Positions 35,661 to 45,465 of a stretch of 64,000 nt of DNA are shown one piece after another. The stretch is taken from assembly GCF_000695685.1 (NCBI RefSeq), contig NZ_JFFR01000027.1:558001-622000 (forward strand), read 5' to 3'. The translations under genes were made by a program, and so were the position numbers. The notes below the pieces were generated by a model. That model searched no databases, was not told where the DNA came from, and saw only the letters and a program-made list of their open reading frames with translations. Source of the stretch: Vibrio fortis. Lineage in GTDB: Bacteria > Pseudomonadota > Gammaproteobacteria > Enterobacterales > Vibrionaceae. How positions within the stretch are numbered: position 1 is the stretch's first letter; every line of letters begins with the position of its first letter.

Positions 35661-36557
35661 ATGATTAATCCGCTTTGGCTTAATACTTTTAAAACACTTG
35701 TGGAAGTGGGTCACTTCACTCAAACGGCAGAAAAACTCTATATGACTCAACCCGGAGTCAGCCAACACATAAAGAAACTAGAGCAAGCTTGTAACTGCTC
35801 CCTGCTCTCACGAGAAAACAAAACCTTCGAGCTAACCGAGCAAGGTCGAATTATCTATCGCTACGCGCTTAAGCTAAACAAAGAGCAAGAAGAGCTGTTT
35901 GAATCTCTGCGGTTTGACAACCCTTTTGCAGGTCAATGTAACCTGTCGTGCTCTGGTACCCTTGCTCTTCAGCTGTACCCCGATTTTCTCGAACTGCAAG
36001 CCGAGCATCCAGAGCTCAGTATTCACGTCGAGGCTTCACCCAACCAACGAATATTCAATGATGTGTTACAAGGAACGATTGATGTAGGCATCGTGACTCA
36101 ACTACCGAATGACCGAGTCTATCAAACAGAAATGATTGGTAAGGAAGCCTTGTGTCTGATCACTCACAAGAGCTTGGAAAACATCGAGATTACTCCTGAG
36201 AAGCTCCACGAGTTGGGTCTAATCGCTCACCCTGACTCAACCCATTATCTTTCTCTGTATTTCGATTTATGTGGTGATGACGCGCTGAAAAAGCTCAATA
36301 TCAACGAGCTTCCTAAGACGGGATACATTAACCAACTCCATCAAATTCTATTGCCCGTCTCCAAAGGACTTGGATTTACGGTGCTGCCTGAAGGTGCAGT
36401 TGATAACTTCCCAAACAAAGACCAACTGCACGTAGTTCCCCCCAAGGTCAAAGTGGAAGAGGCACTCTACTTAGTACAGAAGAGAAACCGTACCCTACCA
36501 CGTCGATACGACACTGTGATTGACCTGATAAAACAGACTTTCGCTAACAGCCTATAA
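35661..36557 (+). CDS. LysR-family transcription regulator
   Basis: A 298-residue LysR-type regulator: winged helix-turn-helix (about 1-62; FKTLVEVGHFTQTAEKLYMTQPGVSQHIKKLE) and a periplasmic-binding-like effector domain (about 88-295; GTLALQLYPDFLELQAEHPEL). ATG 35661 matches the usual LysR start (MINPLWLNTF) and follows AGGGCGCGTA; ATGs ten codons upstream are unlikely. It is divergent from the MFS pump with 160 bp between them, and likely regulates it. Confidence 0.9.
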   Translation: MINPLWLNTFKTLVEVGHFTQTAEKLYMTQPGVSQHIKKLEQACNCSLLSRENKTFELTEQGRIIYRYALKLNKEQEELFESLRFDNPFAGQCNLSCSGTLALQLYPDFLELQAEHPELSIHVEASPNQRIFNDVLQGTIDVGIVTQLPNDRVYQTEMIGKEALCLITHKSLENIEITPEKLHELGLIAHPDSTHYLSLYFDLCGDDALKKLNINELPKTGYINQLHQILLPVSKGLGFTVLPEGAVDNFPNKDQLHVVPPKVKVEEALYLVQKRNRTLPRRYDTVIDLIKQTFANSL

Positions 36558-36579
36558 AAATATTCTAGCCCTAGATCAG

Positions 36580-39500
36580 TTATGATTTCGTGTCAGTAAT
36601 ACGCTCCAACGCCGTATCAAAATCATACTGTTCAAGGGCTTGCTGCACTTCTTTTAACCAAGGTTCCGCGCTGCTCGTCAGTAATAGATTGGTTAAGTCG
36701 AGCGCTTCGCTGTCGTAATTTGAGATTAGCTCGGTCAACTTCTGTATCTGCTCTTGAGAAACCGCCATTTGCTCATTATCGAGCGTTTCATCAGGCAAGC
36801 TATCATTATTTTGTAACCCCTTTGTGGTTAAGGGTTGAAGAGCTTCCACTAGCTCAATGACTCTTTTCTTAGCAACCTTTAAGTCGGCATCAGTTAAAGT
36901 CTTATCTCGCGCTTTACCTTCAAAATCAACCAATGCACTCTGAGCCTTCGTTCCTCCAATGGCTCCACACATGCTTTTCAGCGTGTGAAGTTCACGCTCT
37001 AAAACCTCCCACTCTCCATTGTCCAGATAACCTTGCGCCTTATCGAGCATAGGTTGAGCTTGGTCGTTGAAACGGGCAAGTAGCTTCTGTTTTAACGATT
37101 CATCACCTTGTGTAGATCGATCTAGAATATTCAATGACAGTATGTCATTACCCTCGACTGACGCAGTCATTGGACGTTGACTTATTATTTGCGATTCACT
37201 CTCTTTTGGCGTGTCACTCACAACACCAGTTCCTAAATAATGTGCAATCGTCGACATCGCTTTATCAAGCACAATAGGTTTATCAATGAAGTCATCTATG
37301 CCAGCTTCAACCGCACGTTTTTTCGCCTCAGAAAATGCGTTCGCAGACATAGCGATAACTGGGACCTCGCCCTTAAGTTTCTTGATGTGGCGAGTTGCCG
37401 CATAGCCATCCATGACCGGCATTTGCAGGTCCATCAAGATAAGCTTGTAGTCATTGTTTTTAACGTAATCTATCGCTTGCTGGCCATTTTCTGCCAAATC
37501 AACCGTTAAGTTCATTCTTTTAAGAAACGCCATCGCTAGATCTTGGTTCAATTCGTTATCTTCAGCTAATAGCACGCGCTCTCCGTTGAATAACACAGTT
37601 TGCGTTTTGGCGGCTTCTTCTGTTCTAAATTTAGCGACTTCGGCTTGTGACGTCTTAGGCAGCTCAAGTTCGAAATAGAAGCGGCTACCCTTTCCTAACT
37701 CACTGTCGATATGTATCTCGCTGCCCATAGCCTGAATGAACTTTTGACTAATATTGAGACCAAGCCCAGTACCGCCAAAACGTCTCGTCGTTGTGCTATC
37801 CGCTTGTTTGAACGCTTCAAAGAGGTGTTTCTTATGTTCGCTTGAGATGCCGATTCCGGTGTCGATGACTGAAATGTCTAACGTTACTGTGTCTAAAGAC
37901 TCTCTTACCACGTGACATTGAATGGTGACACTCCCTTGCTCGGTAAACTTAATCGCATTACCGACTAAGTTGAGTAGGACTTGGAAAAGCCTCAACGGGT
38001 CGCCAACAAGTGCAAGTTGCTCTGGGATATTGAAATCTGTTCGCAAAACAAGCCGCTTCTCGATCGCTTTCGATTCCATCAACTCTGCCACTTCATTCAA
38101 AGGCTGAAACGGATTAAACGGAATACTATCGATACCAAGCTCACCAGCCTCTATCTTAGAAAAATCCAGAATGTCGTTAATAATAGTGAGTAGCGACTGA
38201 CCTGAACGATGAACTTTCTCAATATAGTTTTTAGCGACAGGATTAGTTATCTCGTCAAGAGCCAAATAAGACAAACCAATAATGGCGTTCATTGGCGTCC
38301 TAATTTCATGGCTCATATTTGCCAAGAATTCAGATTTGGCTTGGCTTGCTAGGTCTGCCCTCTCTTTCTCTTCCTCCAATTGTTCGTTAAGACGTTTCAT
38401 CTCAGATATATCGAAAGCCCAAAACAGCGTGGCAATTCCCCCATCCAGCTCAAACAAATAATAACTGACTAGGGCTACAAATTGCGTTCCATCAAGTTTT
38501 TTGAGTACCAACTCTTTGTTTTCAACCTTGCCATACACGCCGAGCTCATTGTGGATATCATCGCGAACATCCAATGAAACATGAATAGACGCAATATCTA
38601 TCGAGTTCAGTTCCATATCCTCAACTCCAAACAACTGCTTCGCTGTGTCGTTCGCGTAACGAACTTGTTCCTCAAAAACAACAGCAGCTGCTATTGGCGA
38701 ACTATTCAGCATGTTATAAAGCTCCGCTTGAGCTTTCTTAAGCGCGTTCGTTGCTTCGTTAGCAATACTAATCTGTTTGGCGAGCTTTCGATTCCAAAAA
38801 ATGATAAGCAGAACAATTACCAGAGAAAAAATTGAGATCGTATAAACTAATTGGTAATCGACTCTTTCTATCGCTTTAGGTGCCGCCCATTTTGCAGATA
38901 TCTGTTGGTGTTCTTCTGCGGAAATACTTTCGATAGCCTTATTAATGATTGAATAAAGATGAGGCTCTGCTTTAGTTACATGTAGTGTGGGGGAGAGATA
39001 AAAGTCGAGTCGACCAATAATTCCCACTTCACGATGGCCAAATGAGTCGATAAGATAGTTAAGAACATCAACAGTATCTATCACCCCATCTAAGGTTTGA
39101 TCATCAAGTTTATTGAGGCCATCGGCTGTTGATTCAACCAACACCCATTCCACATTAGGGTATTTCTTAACTATCGCATCGGTATTTGCGGCATTTTTTA
39201 AGATACCAACCTTCCAACCCGAAGCTTCTTCTAATACCAAACTACTTACATCTCGTCTGGACGCTATGGCTAAGCGACTCGAAAACAAGCTTTTCGCTGC
39301 TCTAACGTTTTCACCTAGCGATTTGTTCTCTTTAGCTGCAGAGACTAGCTCGACCTGCTGGTGGTCGACTAAACCCCTGGTTTCTGACCAACTCGCCACA
39401 TCAACGTGCTCAATATTTAGCCCTGTTTTTTGTTCGATGAGTTTCAAGTAATCGTCAATCATTCCAATATACTCACCGGCACTCGAAACAGCTTCATAAG

Positions 39501-41520
39501 GAAGTGAATTAGGATCAATACCGATCTTAACGTTAGGGCTTTGTTTGACCCACAACCTTTCCTCTGGGCTTAAATCCAATATTTCCCCAATTAAGTTATT
39601 CGCTTGATACACATCAGCAATGTAACGCTTCGCAGCATCGCCGAACTGGCTAAACTGTTCTACGTTGGGAAAGTAAACGTGTTTACGCACGGGAGACTGG
39701 GTATCAAAATAGAAGGTCATTGAGCCAGAATTAATCGCGCCAGCTTTAGTTCTATAATTTGCAGTCTTAGTTACCGACGCAAAATGAGAAGTATTTTTTT
39801 TCTCGCCGAGATCATCCACTAAGTTGCCGATATACCAAGACTTAATTGGTCGATTGTTGTTATCGGCTTGAGCGGTAATCACTTGAAAAGTGCTATCCGT
39901 ATCAAATACTTCGAAGAGCTCCGACAGGTCATCAAAACGATCATTTACGATAAAGTACGCTGAAATTTGCGCGATTATACTCGCCTTTTTTAGTATTTGG
40001 CTGAGGTCACTTTGGACGTGGTTCTCGATAATTTGACGCAAATCATCTGTCTGTTTTAGGTTTGAGATCGCCGTATTAAAACTATCCCTCAATTCTTGAG
40101 TCTTAAAATCTACATAAATAGGGTATGTGACCTTATAAGTCTCGTGCAGCCGTAATTCCGCCATTTCAATGAAACGAGTGTTAGTGATGAACCATTTCAA
40201 AACACGTTTCTCGACCATTAAAAGGTCGACATTTTGTGCTCTCAATTGCGCAAATGCTGACTCAAGGCTCTCATAGTCTTCAACCCGCTCAATGTTTAAC
40301 TGGCTAGTCAGAACTTCAACTGAATTTTTAATTGGAGAGGTATCGTCGAATAAGAGAGCCCCTAATGAGAGATCACTTTTGGATTGTAGGTTCAGGCTGC
40401 GTCGCATCAATGAAACCGGCACAAACTCAACATCAATCACACTATCACTTAAGAAGTGTGCATCTGGATCATCGGGTTGAACACCCGATACAAAAGAGAT
40501 TGAATTATTATTGTCAATGGCTTTACGAGCTGCACTGGGTGGCAAAGTAACAACATCACCTAACTTGTAACCCATATCATTTAAAGCGCGCTGTATTATG
40601 TCGTGCTCTAAACCCACAGCAGTGCTACCGGGATACATGTAAGGAGGATTACCGAAACCAAACACACCTTTTAAAGGTGGTCGATAAGGCGAACTGTCTA
40701 ACCACTTCGAAAGAATTTTGTTCTTTTTACTTATGGAGAATGTTTGAATCTGTTTGTTTAATAGCTTCAGAATTTCTACTTCACCAGTTCTCACTACCAT
40801 TGAAGCTTCTAATTTTTTCCAATGCTCCAATACGTAGTTAACGGTAAGATCATGAACGCCCACTTTGCTTGCCAAATCCATTGTGGTAATCGGCTCTCCA
40901 ACAATGCCATCAACACTCCCCTCTCCTAATGCGCGTACTGCATCAGCCACATTTTCGAAATCGACCCGTTCAATAGAACTTAACTGCACGCCTGCTCTTT
41001 GCAAGTCAATGTTCTCATTAACCATTGCAATACGTCGTTTAGTATTCTGGTCTAAGTTTCCATCTATTCTGTTGTCAGTAGGGACTATTACAGCAACCTG
41101 ATACGGTATATACGGTTCACTTGCTAAAAAACGTCCGCCGTCACTCGGGTCAAATTGTTGGAATGGGAAAACATCTCCTCGACCATCAAGTAACGCAGCT
41201 TTCGCTTCACTGCGCGAGCTAACACTAATAAATTTCACATGAACGCCAAACCTCTCTTCAAGATCTTGTGTCCAATCTTTGATGATCCCAGAAACCTTTC
41301 CGTTGTCATCGAGAAAGGAATAAGGGTAGTGGTTTGTAAGCGCAATAAAAGTCAGAGTTGGTTTGTCAGCCAACCATCGTTCCAACTCGACCTCCGACAC
41401 TTCAGCAGCACTAACAGAGCCGAAGCATAGCAAGCCTGTCAGTAACCATAACGTGAATGAAATGGAAAAACCGCGCAGTCTCATTACAAATGCACGGGAT
41501 CGAATAAAGAGATCACTCAT
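36580..41520 (-). CDS. BvgS-like hybrid sensor histidine kinase with three periplasmic SBP domains
   Basis: A 1646-residue membrane kinase. A signal anchor (about 20-38) is followed by periplasmic SBP_bac_3-type domains at about 50-275, 285-510 and 650-885. An extra unassigned segment (about 510-645) sits between the second and third. Then come a transmembrane helix (about 888-906), a PAS domain (about 935-1050), HisKA with phosphoacceptor His1071 in SHEIRTP, HATPase (about 1170-1300, DTGIGIS and GGTGLGL), a receiver with Asp1364 (LMDLQMPVMDG), and an Hpt domain with His1512 (ELHTLKS). This gives a full phosphorelay His-Asp-His to an external regulator. The start overlaps the end of the HD-GYP gene by 8 bp, so that protein is the obvious output. 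The ligand is unknown. Confidence 0.9.
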   Translation of the reverse strand: MSDLFIRSRAFVMRLRGFSISFTLWLLTGLLCFGSVSAAEVSEVELERWLADKPTLTFIALTNHYPYSFLDDNGKVSGIIKDWTQDLEERFGVHVKFISVSSRSEAKAALLDGRGDVFPFQQFDPSDGGRFLASEPYIPYQVAVIVPTDNRIDGNLDQNTKRRIAMVNENIDLQRAGVQLSSIERVDFENVADAVRALGEGSVDGIVGEPITTMDLASKVGVHDLTVNYVLEHWKKLEASMVVRTGEVEILKLLNKQIQTFSISKKNKILSKWLDSSPYRPPLKGVFGFGNPPYMYPGSTAVGLEHDIIQRALNDMGYKLGDVVTLPPSAARKAIDNNNSISFVSGVQPDDPDAHFLSDSVIDVEFVPVSLMRRSLNLQSKSDLSLGALLFDDTSPIKNSVEVLTSQLNIERVEDYESLESAFAQLRAQNVDLLMVEKRVLKWFITNTRFIEMAELRLHETYKVTYPIYVDFKTQELRDSFNTAISNLKQTDDLRQIIENHVQSDLSQILKKASIIAQISAYFIVNDRFDDLSELFEVFDTDSTFQVITAQADNNNRPIKSWYIGNLVDDLGEKKNTSHFASVTKTANYRTKAGAINSGSMTFYFDTQSPVRKHVYFPNVEQFSQFGDAAKRYIADVYQANNLIGEILDLSPEERLWVKQSPNVKIGIDPNSLPYEAVSSAGEYIGMIDDYLKLIEQKTGLNIEHVDVASWSETRGLVDHQQVELVSAAKENKSLGENVRAAKSLFSSRLAIASRRDVSSLVLEEASGWKVGILKNAANTDAIVKKYPNVEWVLVESTADGLNKLDDQTLDGVIDTVDVLNYLIDSFGHREVGIIGRLDFYLSPTLHVTKAEPHLYSIINKAIESISAEEHQQISAKWAAPKAIERVDYQLVYTISIFSLVIVLLIIFWNRKLAKQISIANEATNALKKAQAELYNMLNSSPIAAAVVFEEQVRYANDTAKQLFGVEDMELNSIDIASIHVSLDVRDDIHNELGVYGKVENKELVLKKLDGTQFVALVSYYLFELDGGIATLFWAFDISEMKRLNEQLEEEKERADLASQAKSEFLANMSHEIRTPMNAIIGLSYLALDEITNPVAKNYIEKVHRSGQSLLTIINDILDFSKIEAGELGIDSIPFNPFQPLNEVAELMESKAIEKRLVLRTDFNIPEQLALVGDPLRLFQVLLNLVGNAIKFTEQGSVTIQCHVVRESLDTVTLDISVIDTGIGISSEHKKHLFEAFKQADSTTTRRFGGTGLGLNISQKFIQAMGSEIHIDSELGKGSRFYFELELPKTSQAEVAKFRTEEAAKTQTVLFNGERVLLAEDNELNQDLAMAFLKRMNLTVDLAENGQQAIDYVKNNDYKLILMDLQMPVMDGYAATRHIKKLKGEVPVIAMSANAFSEAKKRAVEAGIDDFIDKPIVLDKAMSTIAHYLGTGVVSDTPKESESQIISQRPMTASVEGNDILSLNILDRSTQGDESLKQKLLARFNDQAQPMLDKAQGYLDNGEWEVLERELHTLKSMCGAIGGTKAQSALVDFEGKARDKTLTDADLKVAKKRVIELVEALQPLTTKGLQNNDSLPDETLDNEQMAVSQEQIQKLTELISNYDSEALDLTNLLLTSSAEPWLKEVQQALEQYDFDTALERITDTKS

Positions 41521-42538
41521 CTTTAAATCTTTCTTTAATCGCTAAAATTTCAGGTAAGTTTTCAAAGAGCAGCTCAACAATCCTAGGGTCGAAATGCTTA
41601 CCCTTCTGCTCTTTGAACAGGTTCAAGGCTTCATCAACACTCCATGCTCTTTTATACGGCCTTTCTGCTGTTAGCGCATCAAACACATCCGCAACTGCTG
41701 CAATGCGACCAACCAAAGGGATCTGCTCACCAGATATCTGGTTTGGGTAGCCAGTGCCATCCCATTTTTCATGGTGGTACTGCGCGACTTGAATAGCCAT
41801 TTGCATCAACTTGGAGTCACTTTGTCTACCGAGAATTTCAACACCGTATTCAACGTGCTTCTGCATAGTAGTCCATTCATCAGCATCCAATTTACCCGGT
41901 TTTAACAATACACTGTCAGGGATGCCAATCTTACCAATGTCGTGCATTGGTGCTGCGTCTCGCAAAGTCTCAGCATCTTCGTCAGTCATTCCCAACGCCT
42001 TAGCCAACACTTCACAATAGTGACTCATCCGTATAACGTGCATACCCGTTTCGTTATCTTTAAACTCAGCAGCTCTTCCAAGAATATTAAGGGTTTCCAA
42101 TTTCCCTAAGTTGATCTCTCGAGTTTTCTCTTTCACTTGGCCGAATAGCGCACGCTGCTGATCATATAATGCGATATGAGTCTTCACCCGTTGAAGAGCA
42201 ATCTGTGGAGTGATCGGCTTAGTCAGGTAATCAACAGCGCCTAATGAAAGTCCTTTCACTTCATCTTCAGGATCTATTTTTGCGGTCACGAATATAATGG
42301 GGATATGAGCGGTATTAGGTTGAGACTTCAACTGACGACATACTTCAAAACCATCAATATCTGGCATCATAATATCAAGTAGGATCAGGTCGGGTTGTGG
42401 TACAGTCTTAGCGATTTTTATACCAATATGACCATTGATCGCGACTTTAACTTGGTAGGTATCTTTGAGTATTCCGGTAAGCACATCTAAGTTACTGGGC
42501 GTATCGTCTATCACTAAAACGGTCGGTTTACTACTCAT
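41513..42538 (-). CDS. response regulator with HD-GYP domain
   Basis: A 341-residue response regulator: receiver (about 5-120; phosphoacceptor Asp55 in LLDIMMPDIDG, conserved DD at 11-12) joined by a coiled helix to an HD-GYP domain (about 150-330). Metal and catalytic motifs HDIGKIGIPD and HHEKWDGTGYP are intact, so it should degrade c-di-GMP. It is the first gene of a two-gene operon with the hybrid kinase, which overlaps it by 8 bp. Phosphotransfer from the kinase's Hpt domain to Asp55 would link periplasmic ligand sensing to c-di-GMP level. Confidence 0.93.
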   Translation of the reverse strand: MSSKPTVLVIDDTPSNLDVLTGILKDTYQVKVAINGHIGIKIAKTVPQPDLILLDIMMPDIDGFEVCRQLKSQPNTAHIPIIFVTAKIDPEDEVKGLSLGAVDYLTKPITPQIALQRVKTHIALYDQQRALFGQVKEKTREINLGKLETLNILGRAAEFKDNETGMHVIRMSHYCEVLAKALGMTDEDAETLRDAAPMHDIGKIGIPDSVLLKPGKLDADEWTTMQKHVEYGVEILGRQSDSKLMQMAIQVAQYHHEKWDGTGYPNQISGEQIPLVGRIAAVADVFDALTAERPYKRAWSVDEALNLFKEQKGKHFDPRIVELLFENLPEILAIKERFKDE

Positions 42539-42685
42539 TACAACCCCATATATAAATCAATTAGTTATTTACCAAGTGTAGGTCGCAATTTTGGGTCATC
42601 AACAGAACTATGTAAAAATTTTGCTAAACCCTCTACGTGCTCACAATAGGTGGTATTTACGCCACAACAAACCCGTTTTCTAGGC

Positions 42686-42710
42686 AAAAAAAAACCGCTC
42701 AACGGAGCGG
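42686..42710 (-). terminator. intrinsic terminator of the symporter gene
   Basis: Minus-strand CCGCTC and GAGCGG with a CGTT loop are followed by nine T. Confidence 0.92.
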
Positions 42711-42733
42711 CTTTATGAATTTATCGGCTTGTC

Positions 42734-44500
42734 TTAGGCCGTGGTTTCTTGTTGAGCACCTTCGACTTTGTCGTCAACGGCCTTAACTAAGAGTAAGCCC
42801 ACCGAGAACACAATCAATCCACACAATACGAATACTAAACGTCCCCACATTGGGTTTGGTAAGACGAACATCGTCATAACACCAACACCTGCGACAGCAA
42901 TAAGTGAACCCAACATGCGACGTTGTTTGTTATCTAACTTCTTCTGTTCTGTGCTTTCTGCAACAAGTGGTGTTGCCAAGTTACCGAAGAAGGTATCAAC
43001 GTCTTTCTCACGATGTTCAGGAAGCGGCTTGTAGAACAACGTTGAAAGTACGAAGAAGCCAGCAGTAAATACGATGTGTCCAATTAGACCAATGGCAACT
43101 TTCAGATCAGCCCATTCACGACCAGTCAGTTCATTCAGACCAAACCAACCTTCAATCATTTCAGCAGTGATAACGAAACCTACAAAGTATGATACAAAGC
43201 CACCGACAACTAGCGTACCCCAACCTGCCCAGTCTGGAGTCTTACGGATGAAAAAGCCACAGAACGCTGGGATTGTCATCGGGAAGCCAATCAAGGCACC
43301 CACATACATCATGGTATCAAATAGGCTTAGTCCCTTAAGTGAGTTAATGAACAGAGCAACTAGGATGATGGAAATACCAAAGAAGGTAGACGTTAGCTTA
43401 GAAACGATAACCAGCTCTTTCTCGTTGGCATTTGGACGTAAAATCGGCTCGTAGAAGTTCTTAACAAAGATACCTGAGTTACGGTTTAGCCCTGAGTCCA
43501 TAGAAGACATCGTCGCGGCAAACATCGCTGCAATCAATAAACCTACCATACCTACCGGCATGTACTCTTGCACAAAGTAAAGGTAAGCGAAGTCCGCCGC
43601 TTTACTGCCCGCTTCTGGGTATTGAGAAGCCAGATCGACACCTTGACCAGCAATGAACCAAGAAGGCATGAACCAAATGATTGGGCCAAGCGTCATCAGA
43701 ACACAAGCCAATAGTGCCGCTTTACGCGCATTGTTCGAGTCTTTTGCCGCTAAGTAACGGTAAGAGTTCAACATGTTATTGGTGATGCTGAACTGTTTTA
43801 GGAAGATGAACACCGCCCAAATGCTAAAGATGCTCAGGTAGTTAAGGTTGTCACCTGTAATGAACGAGTCTGTCGGGAAGTTGTTGACGATATTGGTTAC
43901 ACCACCACCGTGGTACATAGCAACCACAGCACAGGTAACCGTTACTGCCATAATGATGACCATCTGCATGAAGTCAGATGCGATAACAGCCCAAGAGCCA
44001 CCCGTTACTGACATTACCAATACAACTAGGCCTGTCAGAATGATGGTTGTCGTCATATCGAAACCGAAGATGCCTGATGCAATGATTGCAAGGCCATTCA
44101 ACCAGATACCCGCAGAGATAACGCTGTTTGGCATACCAGACCAAGTAAATACTTGCTCATTGACCTTACCAAAACGCATACGAATCGCTTCAATAACCGT
44201 CACCACGCGTAACTGTCTGAATTTTGGTGCAAAGTATAGGTAGTTCATCAAGTAGCCGAACGCATTGGCGATAAAGATGATCGCAACAGCAAAGCCATCG
44301 GTAAACGCTTTACCAGCCGCACCAGTAAATGTCCACGCACTAAACTGAGTCATAAAGGCGGTCGCACCAACCATCCACCAAAGCATGCTACCTCCTCCTC
44401 GGAAGTAGTCACTTGTCGTACTAGTAAACGTTCTAAACATCCACCCTATTGCAATTAAGAATAGAAAGTAGATACCTACTATTAGTGTATTGAGTTCCAT
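42734..44500 (-). CDS. sodium:solute symporter, probable uronate oligomer importer
   Basis: A 588-residue SSS-family sodium symporter with about 14 hydrophobic helices. Recognisable segments are FRGGGSMLWWMVGATAFMTQFSAWTFTGAAG near the N terminus and MFAATMSSMDSGLNRNSGIF around residues 325-345, the core sodium-site helix 8 region of this family. Expected location is the inner membrane. A FadR-type operator-like palindrome lies 60-70 bp upstream, and the secreted lyase and KdgM porin genes are on the other side. Import of alginate oligomers or monouronates is therefore the likely role, as for symporters found in other Vibrio alginate loci. The substrate is inferred from context. Confidence 0.85.
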   Translation of the reverse strand: MELNTLIVGIYFLFLIAIGWMFRTFTSTTSDYFRGGGSMLWWMVGATAFMTQFSAWTFTGAAGKAFTDGFAVAIIFIANAFGYLMNYLYFAPKFRQLRVVTVIEAIRMRFGKVNEQVFTWSGMPNSVISAGIWLNGLAIIASGIFGFDMTTTIILTGLVVLVMSVTGGSWAVIASDFMQMVIIMAVTVTCAVVAMYHGGGVTNIVNNFPTDSFITGDNLNYLSIFSIWAVFIFLKQFSITNNMLNSYRYLAAKDSNNARKAALLACVLMTLGPIIWFMPSWFIAGQGVDLASQYPEAGSKAADFAYLYFVQEYMPVGMVGLLIAAMFAATMSSMDSGLNRNSGIFVKNFYEPILRPNANEKELVIVSKLTSTFFGISIILVALFINSLKGLSLFDTMMYVGALIGFPMTIPAFCGFFIRKTPDWAGWGTLVVGGFVSYFVGFVITAEMIEGWFGLNELTGREWADLKVAIGLIGHIVFTAGFFVLSTLFYKPLPEHREKDVDTFFGNLATPLVAESTEQKKLDNKQRRMLGSLIAVAGVGVMTMFVLPNPMWGRLVFVLCGLIVFSVGLLLVKAVDDKVEGAQQETTA

Positions 44501-44971
44501 TGTAGAGACCTTTTATTTGTTTTTTTGTTGCCTCGACTATAAATATCGATAGAGAATATTTGTACTACAATAATTCAATTGCGTGATTCAAATCTTAAAT
44601 TTGGACTTGTAACAACGCGGGGAGTGATCGAGTTCAAAGTCATCGATTGTTCGAGTAAGCAAAAAACTATAAAAGCAGAAAAGAGGAGATAAAAAGCACA
44701 AATGGACGCGAAATAATCATATAAATCTTAGATATTATACATCTAGATTGGGTTTTTAATTTCATTTATTAAGCAAGGTTACTCATCTAAAACAGCCTAA
44801 TTGAATCGTTTCTTTACCAGTCCCTCCATTCACCAATGAAATTAAGTAATACTAATCAACTTATAAATACCTAATCGACACCTAAATTTTTCTGACTATG
44901 CAAATAATAAAATACTGAGTTTGGGGAGTGGACAATTCAACTAGGAGGAGGAGGACCATTTTCAATCAGGC
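44501..44971. other. gene-free leader region upstream of the symporter
   Basis: No supported ORF. It contains the operator-like palindrome at 44560-44570 and the tract AGGAGGAGGAGGA (44943-44955). On the minus strand this reads as a pyrimidine-rich CCTCCTCC element just beyond the terminator at 44972. Confidence 0.5.
44560..44570. promoter_or_regulatory. candidate FadR-type operator upstream of the symporter
   Basis: TTGTACTACAA is a perfect palindrome around one base. It matches the FadR-subfamily pattern TNGTNNNACNA and lies 60-70 bp before the symporter start. Confidence 0.55.
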
Positions 44972-45009
44972 AAAAAAAAACGCCCATGTTGCCTGTATCA
45001 ACATGGGCG
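44972..45009 (-). terminator. strong intrinsic terminator without an annotated upstream gene
   Basis: CGCCCATGTTG (44981-44991) and CAACATGGGCG (44999-45009) form a perfect 11-bp stem with a 7-nt loop, followed on the minus strand by nine T. The plus strand has no T run after it. Confidence 0.93.
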
Positions 45010-45195
45010 CAAAGGCAGTATTGCCACCACCTTCTTTTATCTCAACATCGTTCAACAGAAGTCGTCATTAGTATAGTTGGGAGCAAGAATAGAAATACCG
45101 GTGTAAGGCATTTCAATCAATGCCTAAGGTCCGATAGCCAAAACGAATCAATCAAACTGCAACATACCGTTGCCAAATGCTTCTCCGTGATAGCC
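44972..45195 (-). ncRNA. candidate small RNA ending in a strong terminator
   Basis: No minus-strand gene precedes the excellent terminator at 44972-45009, yet the sequence upstream of it has RNA-like features. AGGCATT (45106-45112) pairs with AATGCCT (45119-45125) as an internal hairpin. Immediately upstream is an operator-like palindrome (45208-45218), flanked on the minus strand by weak promoter-like elements (TTTATT then TAAGAT, 16 bp apart). No convincing ORF lies inside. An independent RNA of about 200-250 nt is proposed; the 5' end is a guess. The alternative is a terminated leader of the symporter transcript about 470 bp upstream of its start. Confidence 0.45.
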
Positions 45196-45207
45196 GAAAT
45201 AATCTTA

Positions 45208-45218
45208 ATGTATTACAA
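45208..45218. promoter_or_regulatory. candidate FadR-type operator at the small RNA promoter
   Basis: ATGTATTACAA holds the symmetric core TGTA-T-TACA, identical to the core of the kdgF-proximal site. It lies just upstream of the proposed small RNA and about 250 bp before the secreted lyase gene. Confidence 0.5.
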
Positions 45219-45465
45219 ATAAAAATAAAGCGATTATTCGCGATTACATGATTGAACGCACAATTCTCTAATGTCTATTTTCCAACCAAACTTCTTATAA
45301 ATACACCAATACCATATAAAACAGTCTCTTAGCATATTTATTTCAGAGTGTAACGGTTTGTTACCGTCGATTTTGTCATCACAAGTAGATCCAATTCACA
45401 GATCAACGTGAAAATATTGGGATAGCATATTTGTATTATCTTAACTCAATAATAAAAGGCATTTT

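Noticed and set aside
44986..45222. 78-codon plus-strand reading opposite the candidate small RNA
   Set aside because: It begins inside the minus-strand terminator hairpin, has no ribosome binding site and looks like non-coding sequence.
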